This document shows positions 26,908-37,649 of a DNA stretch of 64,000 bases, piece by piece. The first letter of the stretch is position 1, and the number at the start of each line of letters is the position of its first letter. This DNA is from Caballeronia sp. LZ062. Its GTDB lineage: Bacteria > Pseudomonadota > Gammaproteobacteria > Burkholderiales > Burkholderiaceae. A model generated the notes under the pieces. The model saw only the letters and a list, made by a program, of their open reading frames with translations. It did not search any database and had not been told where the DNA came from. The translations under genes and the position numbers were made by a program. The stretch lies in contig NZ_JARTWB010000002.1 of assembly GCF_031450785.1 (NCBI RefSeq), positions 1,860,001-1,924,000 on the forward strand, read 5' to 3'.

Positions 26908-27864
26908 TCATAAAGCAGAGACGGCCGCCGCCCGCGCACGCACGATCTCGATGAACCCGGCGAGCACGGGACTCACCTCGGCCGCGCGCCACACGAGGCC
27001 GGTTTCGACCACCGGCGCATCCGCCACCGGCCTCAGCGGACGATACACCACGCCCGTGCGCCGCAGATGCCGCAGCGACTGCGGCACGAGCGCGACGCCC
27101 ATGCCGGCGGACACGAGGCTCACGATGGTCTGCATCTGGATCGCCTCCTGCCCGATGCGCGGCGTCAGGCCCGCCGCGCCGTAACAGCCCATGATGATGT
27201 CATACAAACCGGGCGCGAGACGCCTCGGAAACACGACGAGCGAGGCAGCCGCGAGATCGCGCAGATCGACGCTCGTGTCGGCCCATTCCGCCGTGCCCTG
27301 CTGCAACTGCTCTGCGGTATCCGCCGACATCGCGACGACGAGCGGCTCGCGGGCAATGGCGAGATACGACAGCGACATCGCGTGGCGCGGCGGCAGCGGC
27401 GGAATGACGAGCCCCGCGTCGATGCGCCCGGCGACGAGTTCCTCGATCTGCACGTCGCTCGTCGCTTCGGTCAGTTGCAGCCGCACGCCCGGATAGCGCG
27501 CGCCGAAATCGCGCAGCAGCGCGGGCAAGAGGCCGTAATCGGCGGTGGACACGAACGCGAGCGACAACACGCCCGCCTCGCCGCGCGAGAGCGATTGCGC
27601 GAGCGGACGCAGCGCATCGGTGGCGGCGAGAATGCGCCGCACTTCCGGCAGCAGATCCTTGCCGACCGGCGTCAGTTCGACGGTGCGCTTCGTGCGCGCG
27701 AAGAGCGCGACGCCGAGCGCGTCTTCGAGCGCGCGAATGGCCTGCGAAAGCGGCGGCTGCGTCATCGCGAGACGCGCAGCGGCGCGGCCGAAGTGCATCT
27801 CTTCCGCGACCGTCACGAAGTAGCGCAGCAAACGCAGTTCGATCGGCGCATTTCGCTCCTCCAT
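26908..27864 (-). CDS. LysR family transcriptional regulator
   Basis: A 318-residue LysR regulator with an N-terminal winged helix-turn-helix (LRYFVTVAEEMHFGRAAARL, then TQPPLSQAIRALEDALG) and a two-lobed effector-binding domain. It is divergent from ilvD with 106 bases between starts, so it may control itself and ilvD by the usual LysR arrangement, but the effector is unknown. The intergenic region is locally AT-rich (CCTGAATAATATATTGG near 27890-27906), which could hold an operator. Confidence 0.9.
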   Translation of the reverse strand: MEERNAPIELRLLRYFVTVAEEMHFGRAAARLAMTQPPLSQAIRALEDALGVALFARTKRTVELTPVGKDLLPEVRRILAATDALRPLAQSLSRGEAGVLSLAFVSTADYGLLPALLRDFGARYPGVRLQLTEATSDVQIEELVAGRIDAGLVIPPLPPRHAMSLSYLAIAREPLVVAMSADTAEQLQQGTAEWADTSVDLRDLAAASLVVFPRRLAPGLYDIIMGCYGAAGLTPRIGQEAIQMQTIVSLVSAGMGVALVPQSLRHLRRTGVVYRPLRPVADAPVVETGLVWRAAEVSPVLAGFIEIVRARAAAVSAL

Positions 27865-27970
27865 CGATACTTTCTCCGACCTAATAGACCCTGAATAATA
27901 TATTGGACAGACACAAGCCGACGCTGCATTCTTGCGCCACTAGACAAAAGAATCTTCAAGGAGCCCCAAC

Positions 27971-29644
27971 ATGGCCTTCAACCGCCGCTCGAAAAACGTG
28001 ACGCAGGGCGTCGCGCGTTCGCCCAATCGTTCGATGTACTACGCCCTCGGCTACAAGGAAGAGGACTTCGACAATCCGATGATCGGCGTCGCCAACGGCC
28101 ACTCGACCATCACGCCGTGTAACGCCGGCCTGCAGCGCCTCGCCGATGCCGCCATCGCGGCGATCAAGCAGTCGAAGGCGAATCCGCAAGTGTTCGGCAC
28201 GCCGACGATCTCAGACGGCATGTCGATGGGCACCGAAGGCATGAAGTACTCGCTCGTGTCGCGCGAAGTGATCGCGGACTGTATCGAGACGGCCGTGCAG
28301 GGCCAGTGGATGGACGGCGTAGTCGTGATCGGCGGCTGCGACAAGAACATGCCGGGCGGCATGATCGGCCTGGCGCGCATGAACGTGCCGGGCATCTACG
28401 TGTACGGCGGCACTATCCGTCCGGGCAACTGGAAGGGCAAGGACCTGACCATCGTGTCGTCGTTCGAGGCGGTCGGCGAGTTCACGGCGGGCCGCATGTC
28501 GGAAGAGGACTTCAAGGGCGTCGAGAAGAACGCGTGCCCGTCCACCGGCTCCTGCGGCGGCATGTACACGGCCAACACGATGAGCTCGTCGTTCGAGGCG
28601 CTCGGCATGTCGCTCTTGTATTCGTCGACGATGGCGAACCCCGACGACGAGAAAGTGGACTCCGCCGCCGAATCGGCGCGCGTGCTCGTCGAAGCCGTGA
28701 AGAAGGACCTGAAGCCGCGCGACATCATCACGAAGAAGTCGATCGAGAACGCGGTCGCGCTGATCATGGCGACGGGCGGCTCGACCAACGCCGTGCTGCA
28801 CTACCTCGCGATCGCGCACGCGGCGGAAGTGGAATGGAGCATCGACGACTTCGAGCGCATGCGCAAAAAAGTGCCGGTCATCTGCGACCTGAAGCCTTCG
28901 GGCCAGTATGTCGCGACGGACCTGCACAAGGCCGGCGGCATCCCGCAAGTGATGAAGATCCTGCTCGACGCGGGTCTGATGCACGGTGACTGCATCACGA
29001 TCACCGGCCGCACGCTCGCGGAAGAACTGAAGGACGTGCCGAGCAAACCGCGCGCGGATCAGAAGGTCATCTTCCCGATCGAGCAGGCGCTGTACAAGGA
29101 AGGCCACTTGGCGATCCTGCGCGGCAATCTCGCGGAAGATGGCGCAGTGGCGAAGATCACGGGCCTCAAGAACCCGGTCATCACCGGCCCGGCGCGCGTG
29201 TTCGACGACGAGCAAAGCGCGATGGAAGCCATTCTCGCCGACAAGATCAAGGCAGGCGATGTGGTCGTGCTGCGCTATCTCGGCCCGCAGGGCGGTCCCG
29301 GCATGCCGGAAATGCTCGCGCCGACGTCGGCGATCATCGGCAAGGGACTCGGCGAATCGGTCGGCCTCATCACCGACGGGCGCTTCTCGGGCGGCACGTG
29401 GGGCATGGTGGTCGGCCACGTCGCGCCGGAAGCGTATGCGGGCGGCACCATCGGTCTCGTGCAGGAAGGCGATTCCATCACCATCGACGCGCACAAGCTG
29501 CTGCTGCAACTGAATGTGGATGACGCCGAGATCGCGCGCCGCCGCGCCGCGTGGAAGCAGCCCGCGCCGAAGTACACGCGTGGCGTGCTGGCGAAGTTCG
29601 CGGCGCTGGCAGGACCGGCGAACCGCGGCGCCGTAACCGGCTGA
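27971..29644 (+). CDS. ilvD: Dihydroxy-acid dehydratase
   Basis: IlvD dehydrates 2,3-dihydroxy acids to the 2-keto acids that precede valine, leucine and isoleucine. The 557-residue length fits. Iron-sulfur cluster cysteines are visible in [17 protein letters not shown] and [15 protein letters not shown]; the C-terminal [19 protein letters not shown] is a family signature. AAGGAG about 9 bases before the ATG is a good ribosome-binding site. A terminator follows. Confidence 0.97.
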   Translation: MAFNRRSKNVTQGVARSPNRSMYYALGYKEEDFDNPMIGVANGHSTITPCNAGLQRLADAAIAAIKQSKANPQVFGTPTISDGMSMGTEGMKYSLVSREVIADCIETAVQGQWMDGVVVIGGCDKNMPGGMIGLARMNVPGIYVYGGTIRPGNWKGKDLTIVSSFEAVGEFTAGRMSEEDFKGVEKNACPSTGSCGGMYTANTMSSSFEALGMSLLYSSTMANPDDEKVDSAAESARVLVEAVKKDLKPRDIITKKSIENAVALIMATGGSTNAVLHYLAIAHAAEVEWSIDDFERMRKKVPVICDLKPSGQYVATDLHKAGGIPQVMKILLDAGLMHGDCITITGRTLAEELKDVPSKPRADQKVIFPIEQALYKEGHLAILRGNLAEDGAVAKITGLKNPVITGPARVFDDEQSAMEAILADKIKAGDVVVLRYLGPQGGPGMPEMLAPTSAIIGKGLGESVGLITDGRFSGGTWGMVVGHVAPEAYAGGTIGLVQEGDSITIDAHKLLLQLNVDDAEIARRRAAWKQPAPKYTRGVLAKFAALAGPANRGAVTG

Positions 29645-29652
29645 TCCGCCTC

Positions 29653-29687
29653 ACCGCAATTACCGCAATTACCGCAATTACCGCAAG
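29653..29687 (+). repeat. 9-bp microrepeat after ilvD
   Basis: ACCGCAATT occurs three times in tandem, followed by a partial fourth copy (ACCGCAAG), between the ilvD stop and its terminator. It probably arose by slippage and may vary between strains. Confidence 0.85.
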
Positions 29688-29690
29688 AAG

Positions 29691-29720
29691 CGAAGGGCGC
29701 GAGTGATTCCGCGCCCTTCG
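29691..29720. terminator. Bidirectional terminator between ilvD and the autotransporter gene
   Basis: A perfect 11-bp stem (29691-29701 with 29710-29720) with an 8-base loop separates the two convergent genes and ends 3 bases before the autotransporter stop codon. Confidence 0.8.
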
Positions 29721-29723
29721 TGC

Positions 29724-32700
29724 TTACCAGACGTACTTCGCGCCGAGCAGCCCTTCGTAGGCGTGATAACCGCCCGCGCCCTGCTGATACCCGAGATTCC
29801 CCCACACGCGCCATTGCCGGCCGATCAGCCCTTGCGCGCCGATCTTCGCCTCGAAGCGGTTCTTCGGGCCATCTTGCGATACGCCAAAACCGTTCAGCGC
29901 GACGCTCGCGACGTGCGTGTCGTGCAGCCAGTTCACTTCGACGAACGGAAGCCAGCCCGGTAAATTCGCCGATATCGGCGCGTGAAAGAGCCGCACGCCG
30001 AGCCGCGTCGTCCAGTTGCCGCCGTTTTGCCCGCTGATCACCGTGCCCGTGTTCTCGGTGTGATCGTCGGCGTGAAAGTTCGTGTAGACGAGTTGCAACT
30101 GCGGTTCGAAGAGCACGACTCCCTTCGACGTCGGCCTGACCGGAAACGCCCAGCCGCCTTCCACCGACCCGGACCACACCCGGCTCGTGTAGTCCTCGCC
30201 CGCAAGCGAATTGCCCTTGACGGTGTTGTCGAAGTGGCCGTATTGAAGCCACGTATCGACGTACGGGCCAGACGCCGAATACGCGTTGCCGCGCCAGGTC
30301 GCGTACAGGCCGCCGCTCAGACCGTTGGTCGTGCCGCGCGCGTGCGCGTCGATGTTGCGCGCGCTCGTGTTCGTAGTCGATGAACCGTAGCCCGCCATCA
30401 CGCCGAGTTGCCAGCGATGCCCGTCGCGCACGCGGTTCAGCACGTCGATGCCCGCGTGAACGATGGCCGTATCCGTCGATTCGCCGATTCTCCCGCCCGC
30501 TGCCTCGCTGTCCACATGCGCGCCGCGCGTGCGGGCCCACGCCGTATGCGCGCCGCCGTCCGTCTGCGTGGCGAACGGATCGGCAAAGCCGGTGCGGTCG
30601 TGCATCGTCATCGTGAACATGCCAACGGCCGCCTGCTGATTGCCGAGGTACGCGCCCGGCTCGGGGCGCGGCGCGGGCGCGGGACCGTCCGACAGCGCGC
30701 GCAAGTACCAGTCACCGCCGCCCTGCTGCAACACGTATTCGTACGGCCCGGCGACGACGCGTTTGTCGAGACTGAAGACGCCGCTCGACTGGCCATCGAC
30801 CTGGACGATCTCGATGCCTTTGCTGGTCGGCGCGCCCGCGCCGCCCGCGTTCGTCACCCGGACGCGCGTCTGCCCGGACGTATCGCCGTGGACGATCAGC
30901 CGGTCGGTCGCCGAACCGTCGCCCGCGAGCACCGTGGATAACGCGAGCAAACCGTTGTTGCCCGCGTAGTTGCCGTTGACCGCCAGCGCGCTCGCGGGCA
31001 TCACGCTCGCCATGCGGATTTCGCCGTTGTTCGTGAGCGTCCCGCCGACGGCGAATTGCCCGGGCGCGGCGTTGGCGAAGCCCGGAGCGGCATCCGCGAT
31101 GGCGAAGAGCCCGTTGTTGACCACGTCGCCGCCGACCGAACCGTAGCCGCCGAACGTCGCGCCCGGCGCGATGCTCACCTGCCGCGTGTTCGCCAGTCGT
31201 GCGCCCGCGCCGAGGATGAGCGCGCCGGCATCGACGGCCGTGTTGCCCGTGTAGGTGTGCGTCTGCGTGAGCGTGACGGCGCCTTTGCCTTGCTGCACGA
31301 CATCGCCCGATCCGCTGATCGCGCCGCCGTACGTCACGTTGTCGGAACGGTCGAACACGAGCGCGCCGTTATTCACGATATCGCCCGCCACGCTGCCGCT
31401 CGTGCCGCCCGCGCCTAGCCGCAGCGTGCCGCCCGCGATGATCGTGTTGCCCGCGAAGGTGTTATCGCCCGCAAGCGTCAGCGCGCCCGCGCCGGTTTTC
31501 GTCACATTGCCCGGTCCGCCGATGACGCCGCCGAAGGTCGTGTCCACCGTGCTGTTCGCGCTCAGGTCCCCGCCGCCCAGCGCGATGCTGCCGGAGCCGG
31601 TGAGATTGTTGACGTGCTGGGTGTAGCCGCCGAGGTCGAACGTCGCGCCCGCGCCTACGTTGAGTTGCGCGCTGTTCGCGATGACATCGGCCGCGCCCGC
31701 CGCGAGCGTGCCGCCGGTAATCGACGTGGCGCCGGTGTAGCGGTTCGCCTTCGACAACTGCAAGGTGCCCGCGCCCGCCTTCGTGAGCGTCTTGCCGTCC
31801 CAGCCGGTTGCCGCGTTGGCCGCCTGATCCGCGAGGACGATATCCATGTCGAACGAATCTTGCGCGTCGGGCAAGGTGAACACGCCATTGGCGCGTGCCG
31901 GCGTCCCGCTCAGTCCGGCGTACCAGGTCGGCGCAACGGCGACGGAGAACGTCTGCGGCGTGTAGACGCCCGTCATCGTCAGATAGTCCGGCGTGACCGG
32001 CGACCCGCCGATGCGCATGGCGCTGAATGCACCCGTGAGTCCGCCCGGCGTCGCTGTGCGGACGACCGTGAAGACGCCGCTGGCGAGATCGGTGGCGGCG
32101 GTCGTTGCGGGCGCGGAATAGCCCGCCAGATTGAACACCGCATTCGGCCCGATGGACGCCGTGCTCGCCCCGACGGGCGGCGCATCGGACGCGAAGGTAT
32201 CGAGCGTGCCGTTCATCGCGAAATGGCCCCCGACCGCCAGTTGCGATCGCGCCGAGATCAGCGTCGACGCGCCGGGCGCGGTGGCGAAATCGCCTGTGGT
32301 CGTGAAGCGTCCGGTGCGCAAGAAGCTCAGCGTGCCTGCATCGACCGATACGCTGCCCTGCGACGATCCCGGTGCGACAAGAACCGCCGTGGCGCGCCCG
32401 GTCTTGACGAGCGCGCCCGGCCCAAGGAACGCGTTGGTCACGATGCCGAAGCGCGCGAAGTCCAGGCGCAGCGTCGAGTCGTTGACGACAGGGCCGCTTC
32501 CGAGCGACGCGGCGTTTTTGGCGACCAGCGTGCCGGCAAGCACGTTCGTGCCGCCGAGGTAGACGTTCGAGCCGCCGAGCGTGAATGTGCCCGCACCGGT
32601 CTTGACGACGTGCCCGCTGCCGCTGACAACGCCGTCGTATTCGCTGTCGGCGAGGCTTTGCACGGTGAGGTCCGCACCGCCGAGCAGCACACGCCCGCCG

Positions 32701-34772
32701 CCGCTCAGGTTGTTCACTTGTTGCGGCAGATTGCCAAGCTCGAACGTCGCGCTCCTTCCGACGCTGACGTTCGAACTGTTCATCAGTGCGTTTGCGGCGC
32801 CCGTTTGCAGCGTGCCTTCGTTGATGAGCGTGCCGCCGGTATAGCCGTTCGCCGCCGACAGGATCAGTCGGCCCGCGCCGTTTTTCGTCAGCGAGCGGCC
32901 GTCCCAGCCGCTTGCGAACGGGCCGGATTGATCGGCGAGCGGGATATCGACGTTGAAGGTGCTCGCGGCGTCGGCCAGTGTGAAGGTGCCGTTTCCCTGC
33001 GCCGCGCCCGCGCGCCACGTGAGCGCGAGGCGCACGTCGTAGTCGCGGCCGTCGACGGTTTTCGCGCCTCGCGGAATCAGGTAATCGACCGGGCTCGGGC
33101 CGTTGAAGAACACGCGGTCGAAGTCGCCGGTCATCCCCGTCGCGCCCGTCACGTGGATGATGTTGAAGCTCGTGTCGAGCAACGCGGAGGCTGTGTTAGG
33201 TGCGGACGGGCCGAATCCGTCGATCAGCAGTGCGCCGTTCAGCGCGCCGCTCGAAGCCGTGATGACCGGCTGCATCGTCTGTAGTCCGACGATGAGCGCC
33301 GAGCCCGGTTGCTGAGTCAAGCCCGTCGCGACGTCGAGCGTCGAATTGCCGCCGATGATCGTTGCCGCGCCCGTTTGCGTCACGTAGCTCGCCGCGTTGA
33401 ATGCGCCCGCCTGAGCGAGTTCGAGCGCGCCGGCATTGACCCAGACGGTACCCTGCGACGAACCGGCACCGGTCAGGACCGTCCTTCCGCTGCCGATCTG
33501 CAAGAGCGTACCGTCGCCGGACAGCGTGCCGTTATAGGCATAAGCGTCGCTGCGGTTGAAGCTCAGTGTTCCGTCGTTGCGGACGTTGCCCGTCACACTG
33601 CCGCCCGCGCCGCCCGTTCCGAGCATCAGCACGCCGCCGGGCGAAACGGTCGTGCTGCCCGCATCGTTCGTCAACGTGTCGGCGAGCGTCAGCGCGCCAT
33701 CGATGCGCACTGCGGCGCTCGGCTGGCTCGCCATCAAGACGGACCCGCCGAGCGTCCAGTTGCTCGCCGCGCTCGCCGTCAGCGCGGCGTATCCCACGGA
33801 GGCGGAAGCCGCGCTGAAACTGCCGGTCTCGGTGCCGGAACCGGTCAGCGTGATCGTATTGCCCGGCGCCGCGCTCAGGATGTCGATGCCGCCGGCGCCG
33901 TTCAGCGACGAGCCCGTTCCGAGCGTCACCGCGCCGTTCCCGCCTGTCATGAACACCGCCGCTTGTGTCGCGCTCGAAATCACGCCGTTGTTGTCGAGCA
34001 CGCCTACCGGTCCGAGCGTCACGCCCGGCGCGATGTTGCCGCGTATGGTGCCGGTGCTGCTGTTCACGATACTCGCGGATTGTGCGGAAGCGTTCACGCC
34101 CTCGTGATAGCCGTCGATCATACCGTCGTTGTTGACCGTTAGCCCGCCGCTCACGGCCCACACACCAGCACCTGCGACGGCGTCGGACGTCCCGCTTCGG
34201 ATGACGCCGCCCGAATGGTTGTTCACCACGACGTTCCCCGAAGTCTGGATAAAGACACCGTTGCTTCCGGGACCAACGGACGGCGCGCCGTTCAGCGTGC
34301 CAAAATTGTCGACGATACCGCCCGAACCGTTGTAATAGGCGATCGCGTAGCCCGCACGGGCGCTGACGTCTCCTTGATTCTGGACGTTGCCGTCCGCTCC
34401 GGACTGCATCAGGATGCCGTAGGTGTTGCCGAGCAGCTTGCCCGCTGCGAGGTTGACCAAGGAGCCGATCGCGTTGAAACGCACCGCGGAGGCTGCACTA
34501 TCGGAGGAGCTGGTGATCGTCCCGGCGTTGGTCATCGTCACGGGCGCGATGCCGTTGATGACGATGGCATCCCGAGCCGACGACGTGATGATCGTTCCGG
34601 GTTCGACCTGATAGAGCGTGTCCGTCGCGAGTGTCTGCGTCGTATCGCTCGATGGAACCACGGTCATTGCCCGAATCGAAAACGGAAACGCAAGCAGCAC
34701 CGCCGCTGCAAGGGGCCGCATCGCACTCACGGAATGTATATAGATGTCCTTATTATTTCGACGTGTGCACAT
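29724..34772 (-). CDS. Large type Va autotransporter (outer membrane beta-barrel with repetitive passenger)
   Basis: About 1,682 residues. After a signal peptide with core PLAAAVLLAFPFSIRA, the passenger is a beta-helix rich in Gly, Ala, Asn and Ser. It contains several autotransporter-associated repeats of the KTGAGTFTLGGSNVYLGGTN kind (also KAGAGTLQLSKANRYTGAT and KTGAGALTLAGDNTFAGNT). Two non-repetitive blocks share the pattern DMDIVLADQA / NVDIPLADQS, suggesting internal duplication. The last 280 or so residues form the barrel (TRGAHVDSEAAGG onward) and end with an aromatic, LLGAKYVW. Start choice: ATG 34772 with AAGG 7 bases upstream; ATG 34721, nearer the hydrophobic core, is the alternative. 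Likely role is adhesion or biofilm, inferred from class. The roughly 300 bases upstream (34773-35072) hold no gene that I can see. Confidence 0.9.
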   Translation of the reverse strand: MCTRRNNKDIYIHSVSAMRPLAAAVLLAFPFSIRAMTVVPSSDTTQTLATDTLYQVEPGTIITSSARDAIVINGIAPVTMTNAGTITSSSDSAASAVRFNAIGSLVNLAAGKLLGNTYGILMQSGADGNVQNQGDVSARAGYAIAYYNGSGGIVDNFGTLNGAPSVGPGSNGVFIQTSGNVVVNNHSGGVIRSGTSDAVAGAGVWAVSGGLTVNNDGMIDGYHEGVNASAQSASIVNSSTGTIRGNIAPGVTLGPVGVLDNNGVISSATQAAVFMTGGNGAVTLGTGSSLNGAGGIDILSAAPGNTITLTGSGTETGSFSAASASVGYAALTASAASNWTLGGSVLMASQPSAAVRIDGALTLADTLTNDAGSTTVSPGGVLMLGTGGAGGSVTGNVRNDGTLSFNRSDAYAYNGTLSGDGTLLQIGSGRTVLTGAGSSQGTVWVNAGALELAQAGAFNAASYVTQTGAATIIGGNSTLDVATGLTQQPGSALIVGLQTMQPVITASSGALNGALLIDGFGPSAPNTASALLDTSFNIIHVTGATGMTGDFDRVFFNGPSPVDYLIPRGAKTVDGRDYDVRLALTWRAGAAQGNGTFTLADAASTFNVDIPLADQSGPFASGWDGRSLTKNGAGRLILSAANGYTGGTLINEGTLQTGAANALMNSSNVSVGRSATFELGNLPQQVNNLSGGGRVLLGGADLTVQSLADSEYDGVVSGSGHVVKTGAGTFTLGGSNVYLGGTNVLAGTLVAKNAASLGSGPVVNDSTLRLDFARFGIVTNAFLGPGALVKTGRATAVLVAPGSSQGSVSVDAGTLSFLRTGRFTTTGDFATAPGASTLISARSQLAVGGHFAMNGTLDTFASDAPPVGASTASIGPNAVFNLAGYSAPATTAATDLASGVFTVVRTATPGGLTGAFSAMRIGGSPVTPDYLTMTGVYTPQTFSVAVAPTWYAGLSGTPARANGVFTLPDAQDSFDMDIVLADQAANAATGWDGKTLTKAGAGTLQLSKANRYTGATSITGGTLAAGAADVIANSAQLNVGAGATFDLGGYTQHVNNLTGSGSIALGGGDLSANSTVDTTFGGVIGGPGNVTKTGAGALTLAGDNTFAGNTIIAGGTLRLGAGGTSGSVAGDIVNNGALVFDRSDNVTYGGAISGSGDVVQQGKGAVTLTQTHTYTGNTAVDAGALILGAGARLANTRQVSIAPGATFGGYGSVGGDVVNNGLFAIADAAPGFANAAPGQFAVGGTLTNNGEIRMASVMPASALAVNGNYAGNNGLLALSTVLAGDGSATDRLIVHGDTSGQTRVRVTNAGGAGAPTSKGIEIVQVDGQSSGVFSLDKRVVAGPYEYVLQQGGGDWYLRALSDGPAPAPRPEPGAYLGNQQAAVGMFTMTMHDRTGFADPFATQTDGGAHTAWARTRGAHVDSEAAGGRIGESTDTAIVHAGIDVLNRVRDGHRWQLGVMAGYGSSTTNTSARNIDAHARGTTNGLSGGLYATWRGNAYSASGPYVDTWLQYGHFDNTVKGNSLAGEDYTSRVWSGSVEGGWAFPVRPTSKGVVLFEPQLQLVYTNFHADDHTENTGTVISGQNGGNWTTRLGVRLFHAPISANLPGWLPFVEVNWLHDTHVASVALNGFGVSQDGPKNRFEAKIGAQGLIGRQWRVWGNLGYQQGAGGYHAYEGLLGAKYVW

Positions 34773-35072
34773 TCCATCGCCTTGTACTGTTTCACCGTTG
34801 TGGCATGATGCGCGCCGCCATTTCCGTCCCGTGGCGAGCGCATCGCTCCAGTGCTCGAGGACTTCCAATGAGCAATGGCAGTATAGGTAAACGCGTCACG
34901 CGATCAGTCGGCGCGCATCATTGCAACGCCGCGCGCAGCGTCGCGATGCATTCGTGCGGAAGGTGAAAAAAACGGGTGGCCGCTAGGACCGGATGGACGG
35001 CTTCGATGGAATGTCGTCGCTGACGGACAACGCGCCGCCAGTGACGAATCAAGCGAAATGCTTGCGCGCGAT

Positions 35073-35423
35073 TCAGGCTTCGCGCTGACGACGCAACTCT
35101 TCTTCGACCGCTTCGCCGACCCACACCTTCAGGCGGCTTTCGAGCGCGGTCGCCACTTCGCGCGTGAGGTCCTGCACGAGCTGCGGCGAATGCTGACGCA
35201 GCACTTCTTCCACGCGCGCTTCGATCAACGCGCGCGCTTCGTTGCTCAACAACTCCGTGACGCGCTCGCGCACACGCTCGGCCGCCTGCGATGCGTCGTA
35301 TTCGAGCGCGGCGGGATCGGCTTCGGCGGCAGTCGGTGCGCGGGCATATTCCGGCCGGCCGGGCACGACGACATCCGTGAGAACGGGAATCGAGTTGTCG
35401 AAGGAATCGGGGTTCTGGGTCAT
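35073..35423 (-). CDS. DUF2486 family protein
   Basis: A 116-residue acidic protein. The N-terminal part is short and disordered with the motif IPVLTDVVVPG; the C-terminal two thirds are helical and charged (AERVRERVTELLSNEARALI, LIEARVEEVLRQ, VATALESRLKVWVGEAVEEE). It resembles DUF2486 proteins found in Burkholderiaceae next to holC. Function unknown. ATG 35423 has AAGGAG 8 bases upstream; an upstream in-frame start (35456) lacks one. It follows holC in the pepA-holC direction, with about 94 bases between. Confidence 0.78.
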   Translation of the reverse strand: MTQNPDSFDNSIPVLTDVVVPGRPEYARAPTAAEADPAALEYDASQAAERVRERVTELLSNEARALIEARVEEVLRQHSPQLVQDLTREVATALESRLKVWVGEAVEEELRRQREA

Positions 35424-35517
35424 CGAGAGGTCTCCTTGGTCTGTCCGGTCCGGCATCCGGACGGATGCGCGGCGGATCGTTCGAGGCTAGCACCCGTTGC
35501 GCGCGCGCACTGTTCGC

Positions 35518-35934
35518 TCAACCGCCTTGCTTGTGCGTTTCGATGGCGTAACCACGGTCGCGATAGAAGCGGAAACGCTCCCGTCCGGCGGCGAGTTCCG
35601 TCTCTTCGTTGCCGACGATCTCGATGAGCCGCTCGAAGCGCGCGAACTGCGCCGGCACCGGCGCGCCCAGATTCACGAGCACCTGATGATGCGGTACGTC
35701 GTCGAGATCGGAGGCGAGCACGACCGGCGTTTCCTGCGCAAGCGCGCTCTTCGCCATGCAGTGCGGCACGAATTCGAGCGGCGCGAAAGTCCACAATTGC
35801 TCGTCGAACGCGGCGAGGCGCTCGGCTTCAGCGAGCACGACGAGCGAGCGCCCGCTCGCATACGCCTTGCGCGCGAGGCGGCAGGCGTAGGCGAGCGTAT
35901 CTCCGACGTTCGTGTGAAAGTCGATGCGCGTCAT
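35518..35934 (-). CDS. holC: DNA polymerase III subunit chi
   Basis: HolC links the clamp-loader complex to single-strand-binding protein at the replication fork. The 138-residue protein begins [25 protein letters not shown] and shows the family segments [16 protein letters not shown] and [19 protein letters not shown]. The start overlaps the end of the pepA open frame; a stop in another frame forms ATGA with the holC ATG (35931-35934), the arrangement expected if pepA originally ended there. Confidence 0.93.
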   Translation of the reverse strand: MTRIDFHTNVGDTLAYACRLARKAYASGRSLVVLAEAERLAAFDEQLWTFAPLEFVPHCMAKSALAQETPVVLASDLDDVPHHQVLVNLGAPVPAQFARFERLIEIVGNEETELAAGRERFRFYRDRGYAIETHKQGG

Positions 35935-37489
35935 ATCGCGCTGATTGCCCCGCGCGGTCGATCAGGAACTGCGAGAGCAGCGGCACCGGACGCCCCGTCG
36001 CGCCCTTCGCCGCCCCGCTCTTCCACGCGGTTCCGGCGATATCCAGATGCGCCCACGGATAGTTCTGCGCGAAACGCGACAGGAAGCACGCCGCCGTCAC
36101 GCTGCCCGCCGGACGCCCGCCGATGTTCGCGACATCCGCGAAATTCGACTTGAGCTGATCCTGATACTCCTCGTCGAGCGGCAGACGCCACGCCGGATCG
36201 ACCGCCTCGCGGGATGCGTCGAGCAACTCGCCCGCGAGCGCGTCGTCCTTCGAGAAGAGACCCGTATTGTGATGGCCGAGCGCGATGATGCACGCGCCCG
36301 TCAGCGTGGCGATGTCGATGACCGCGGCCGGCTTGAAGCGTTCGGCGAACGTGAGCGCATCACACAGGATCAGGCGGCCTTCGGCGTCCGTGTTCAACAC
36401 TTCGATGGTCGTGCCGTTCATGGCGGTCACGATGTCGCCCGGCTTGAGCGCGTTGCCCGCGGGCATGTTCTCGCACGTCGGCACGATACCGACCACGTTC
36501 AGCTTCAGCCCCATTTCCGCGATGGCGCGCATGGTGCCGAACACCGAGCCAGCGCCGCACATGTCGTACTTCATCTCGTCCATGGCCTCGCCGGGCTTGA
36601 TCGAGATGCCGCCCGAATCGAACGTGATGCCCTTGCCCACGAGCACGACCGGCGCGTTCTTGTTCCTGCCCTTGCCCGACTCGACGACGCCCGCGCCCGC
36701 GCCCGCCCCCTGATACTGCATGACGATGAACTGCGGCGGCTGCACCGAACCTTTCGCCACGGAGAGGAACGACCCCATGTTGAGCGCCTCGATCTGCTTC
36801 AGGCCGAGCACGTCCACTTTCAGTTTCCAGTCGCGCCCGAGCTTCTTCGCGGTCTGGCCGAGGTAGGTCGGCGTGCAGACATTCGGCGGCAGGTTGCCGA
36901 GGTCGCGCGTGAGGTCCATGCCGTTTGCGATCGCAACGCTTTGCTTGATCGCGGTGCGGCCAGCCTTCTCGTCCGCCGGGTCGATGCTGAAGACGATCTT
37001 CTTCAGCGAACGCGCGCCGTTTTCGGGCTTGCTCTTCATCTGCGTGAACTTGTAGGTGAGCTCACGCAACGCGAGGATGGCGGCGCGCACGGCCCAGTCG
37101 CCGCTGCGCTCCTGAATGGGCAGTTGCGCGAGCGTGAACGTGACCTGCGCGATCTTCGTGCCGAGAATCACGCGCCACGCCGCGCGCACGGCTTCGCCAT
37201 AGGCTTTCTGATTAAAGGCGTCCTGCTTGCCGAGACCGACGAGCAGCACGCGCGCCGCGCCGATGCCCGTGACTTCCGGCACCATCAGCGTGGTACCCGG
37301 GCGGCCGCTCATGTCGCCGGCCTTGACCATGCGCGAAATCAAGCCCTTGGTCGCGAGATCCATGGCGCGCGCCGCGCCCGTGAGCGTCTGTGCTTCGAAC
37401 ACGCCGAGCACGACGACATCGGCCTTCCCCGTCAGGAAACCATTTGCCTCGCCTTTGCTCCAATCACAGGCTTTTATGCTAAAGTCCAT
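35828..37489 (-). CDS. pepA: Leucyl aminopeptidase (M17), with probable altered C terminus
   Basis: PepA removes N-terminal residues from peptides using two metal ions and forms hexamers. The start [10 protein letters not shown] at 37489 and the catalytic region are normal: [32 protein letters not shown] and the signature [14 protein letters not shown]. The family usually ends soon after [16 protein letters not shown]. Here the frame continues for about 36 extra, Arg-rich residues inside holC, giving 553 residues instead of roughly 515. In the neighbouring frame the sequence would stop at 35931 and overlap the holC ATG as ATGA. A one-base change in or near the G4 tract at 35948-35951 would explain this; the catalytic core is intact. 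Confidence 0.9.
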   Translation of the reverse strand: MDFSIKACDWSKGEANGFLTGKADVVVLGVFEAQTLTGAARAMDLATKGLISRMVKAGDMSGRPGTTLMVPEVTGIGAARVLLVGLGKQDAFNQKAYGEAVRAAWRVILGTKIAQVTFTLAQLPIQERSGDWAVRAAILALRELTYKFTQMKSKPENGARSLKKIVFSIDPADEKAGRTAIKQSVAIANGMDLTRDLGNLPPNVCTPTYLGQTAKKLGRDWKLKVDVLGLKQIEALNMGSFLSVAKGSVQPPQFIVMQYQGAGAGAGVVESGKGRNKNAPVVLVGKGITFDSGGISIKPGEAMDEMKYDMCGAGSVFGTMRAIAEMGLKLNVVGIVPTCENMPAGNALKPGDIVTAMNGTTIEVLNTDAEGRLILCDALTFAERFKPAAVIDIATLTGACIIALGHHNTGLFSKDDALAGELLDASREAVDPAWRLPLDEEYQDQLKSNFADVANIGGRPAGSVTAACFLSRFAQNYPWAHLDIAGTAWKSGAAKGATGRPVPLLSQFLIDRAGQSARYDAHRLSHERRRYARLRLPPRAQGVCERALARRAR

Positions 37490-37649
37490 CGCGCTTATCC
37501 TCGGTAAAATCCAGGCTGAAGGATGAAAGCCGCAATTATCCGCTATTTTTACCGCGGCGGTCACAGGCTCGCGGCGCCAGGGAACGAAGCTGCATTCCCC
37601 GGGTCAGTCAACGCGTAGCCGCATCGCCGCCGGCCTCAAGCAGAAATCA

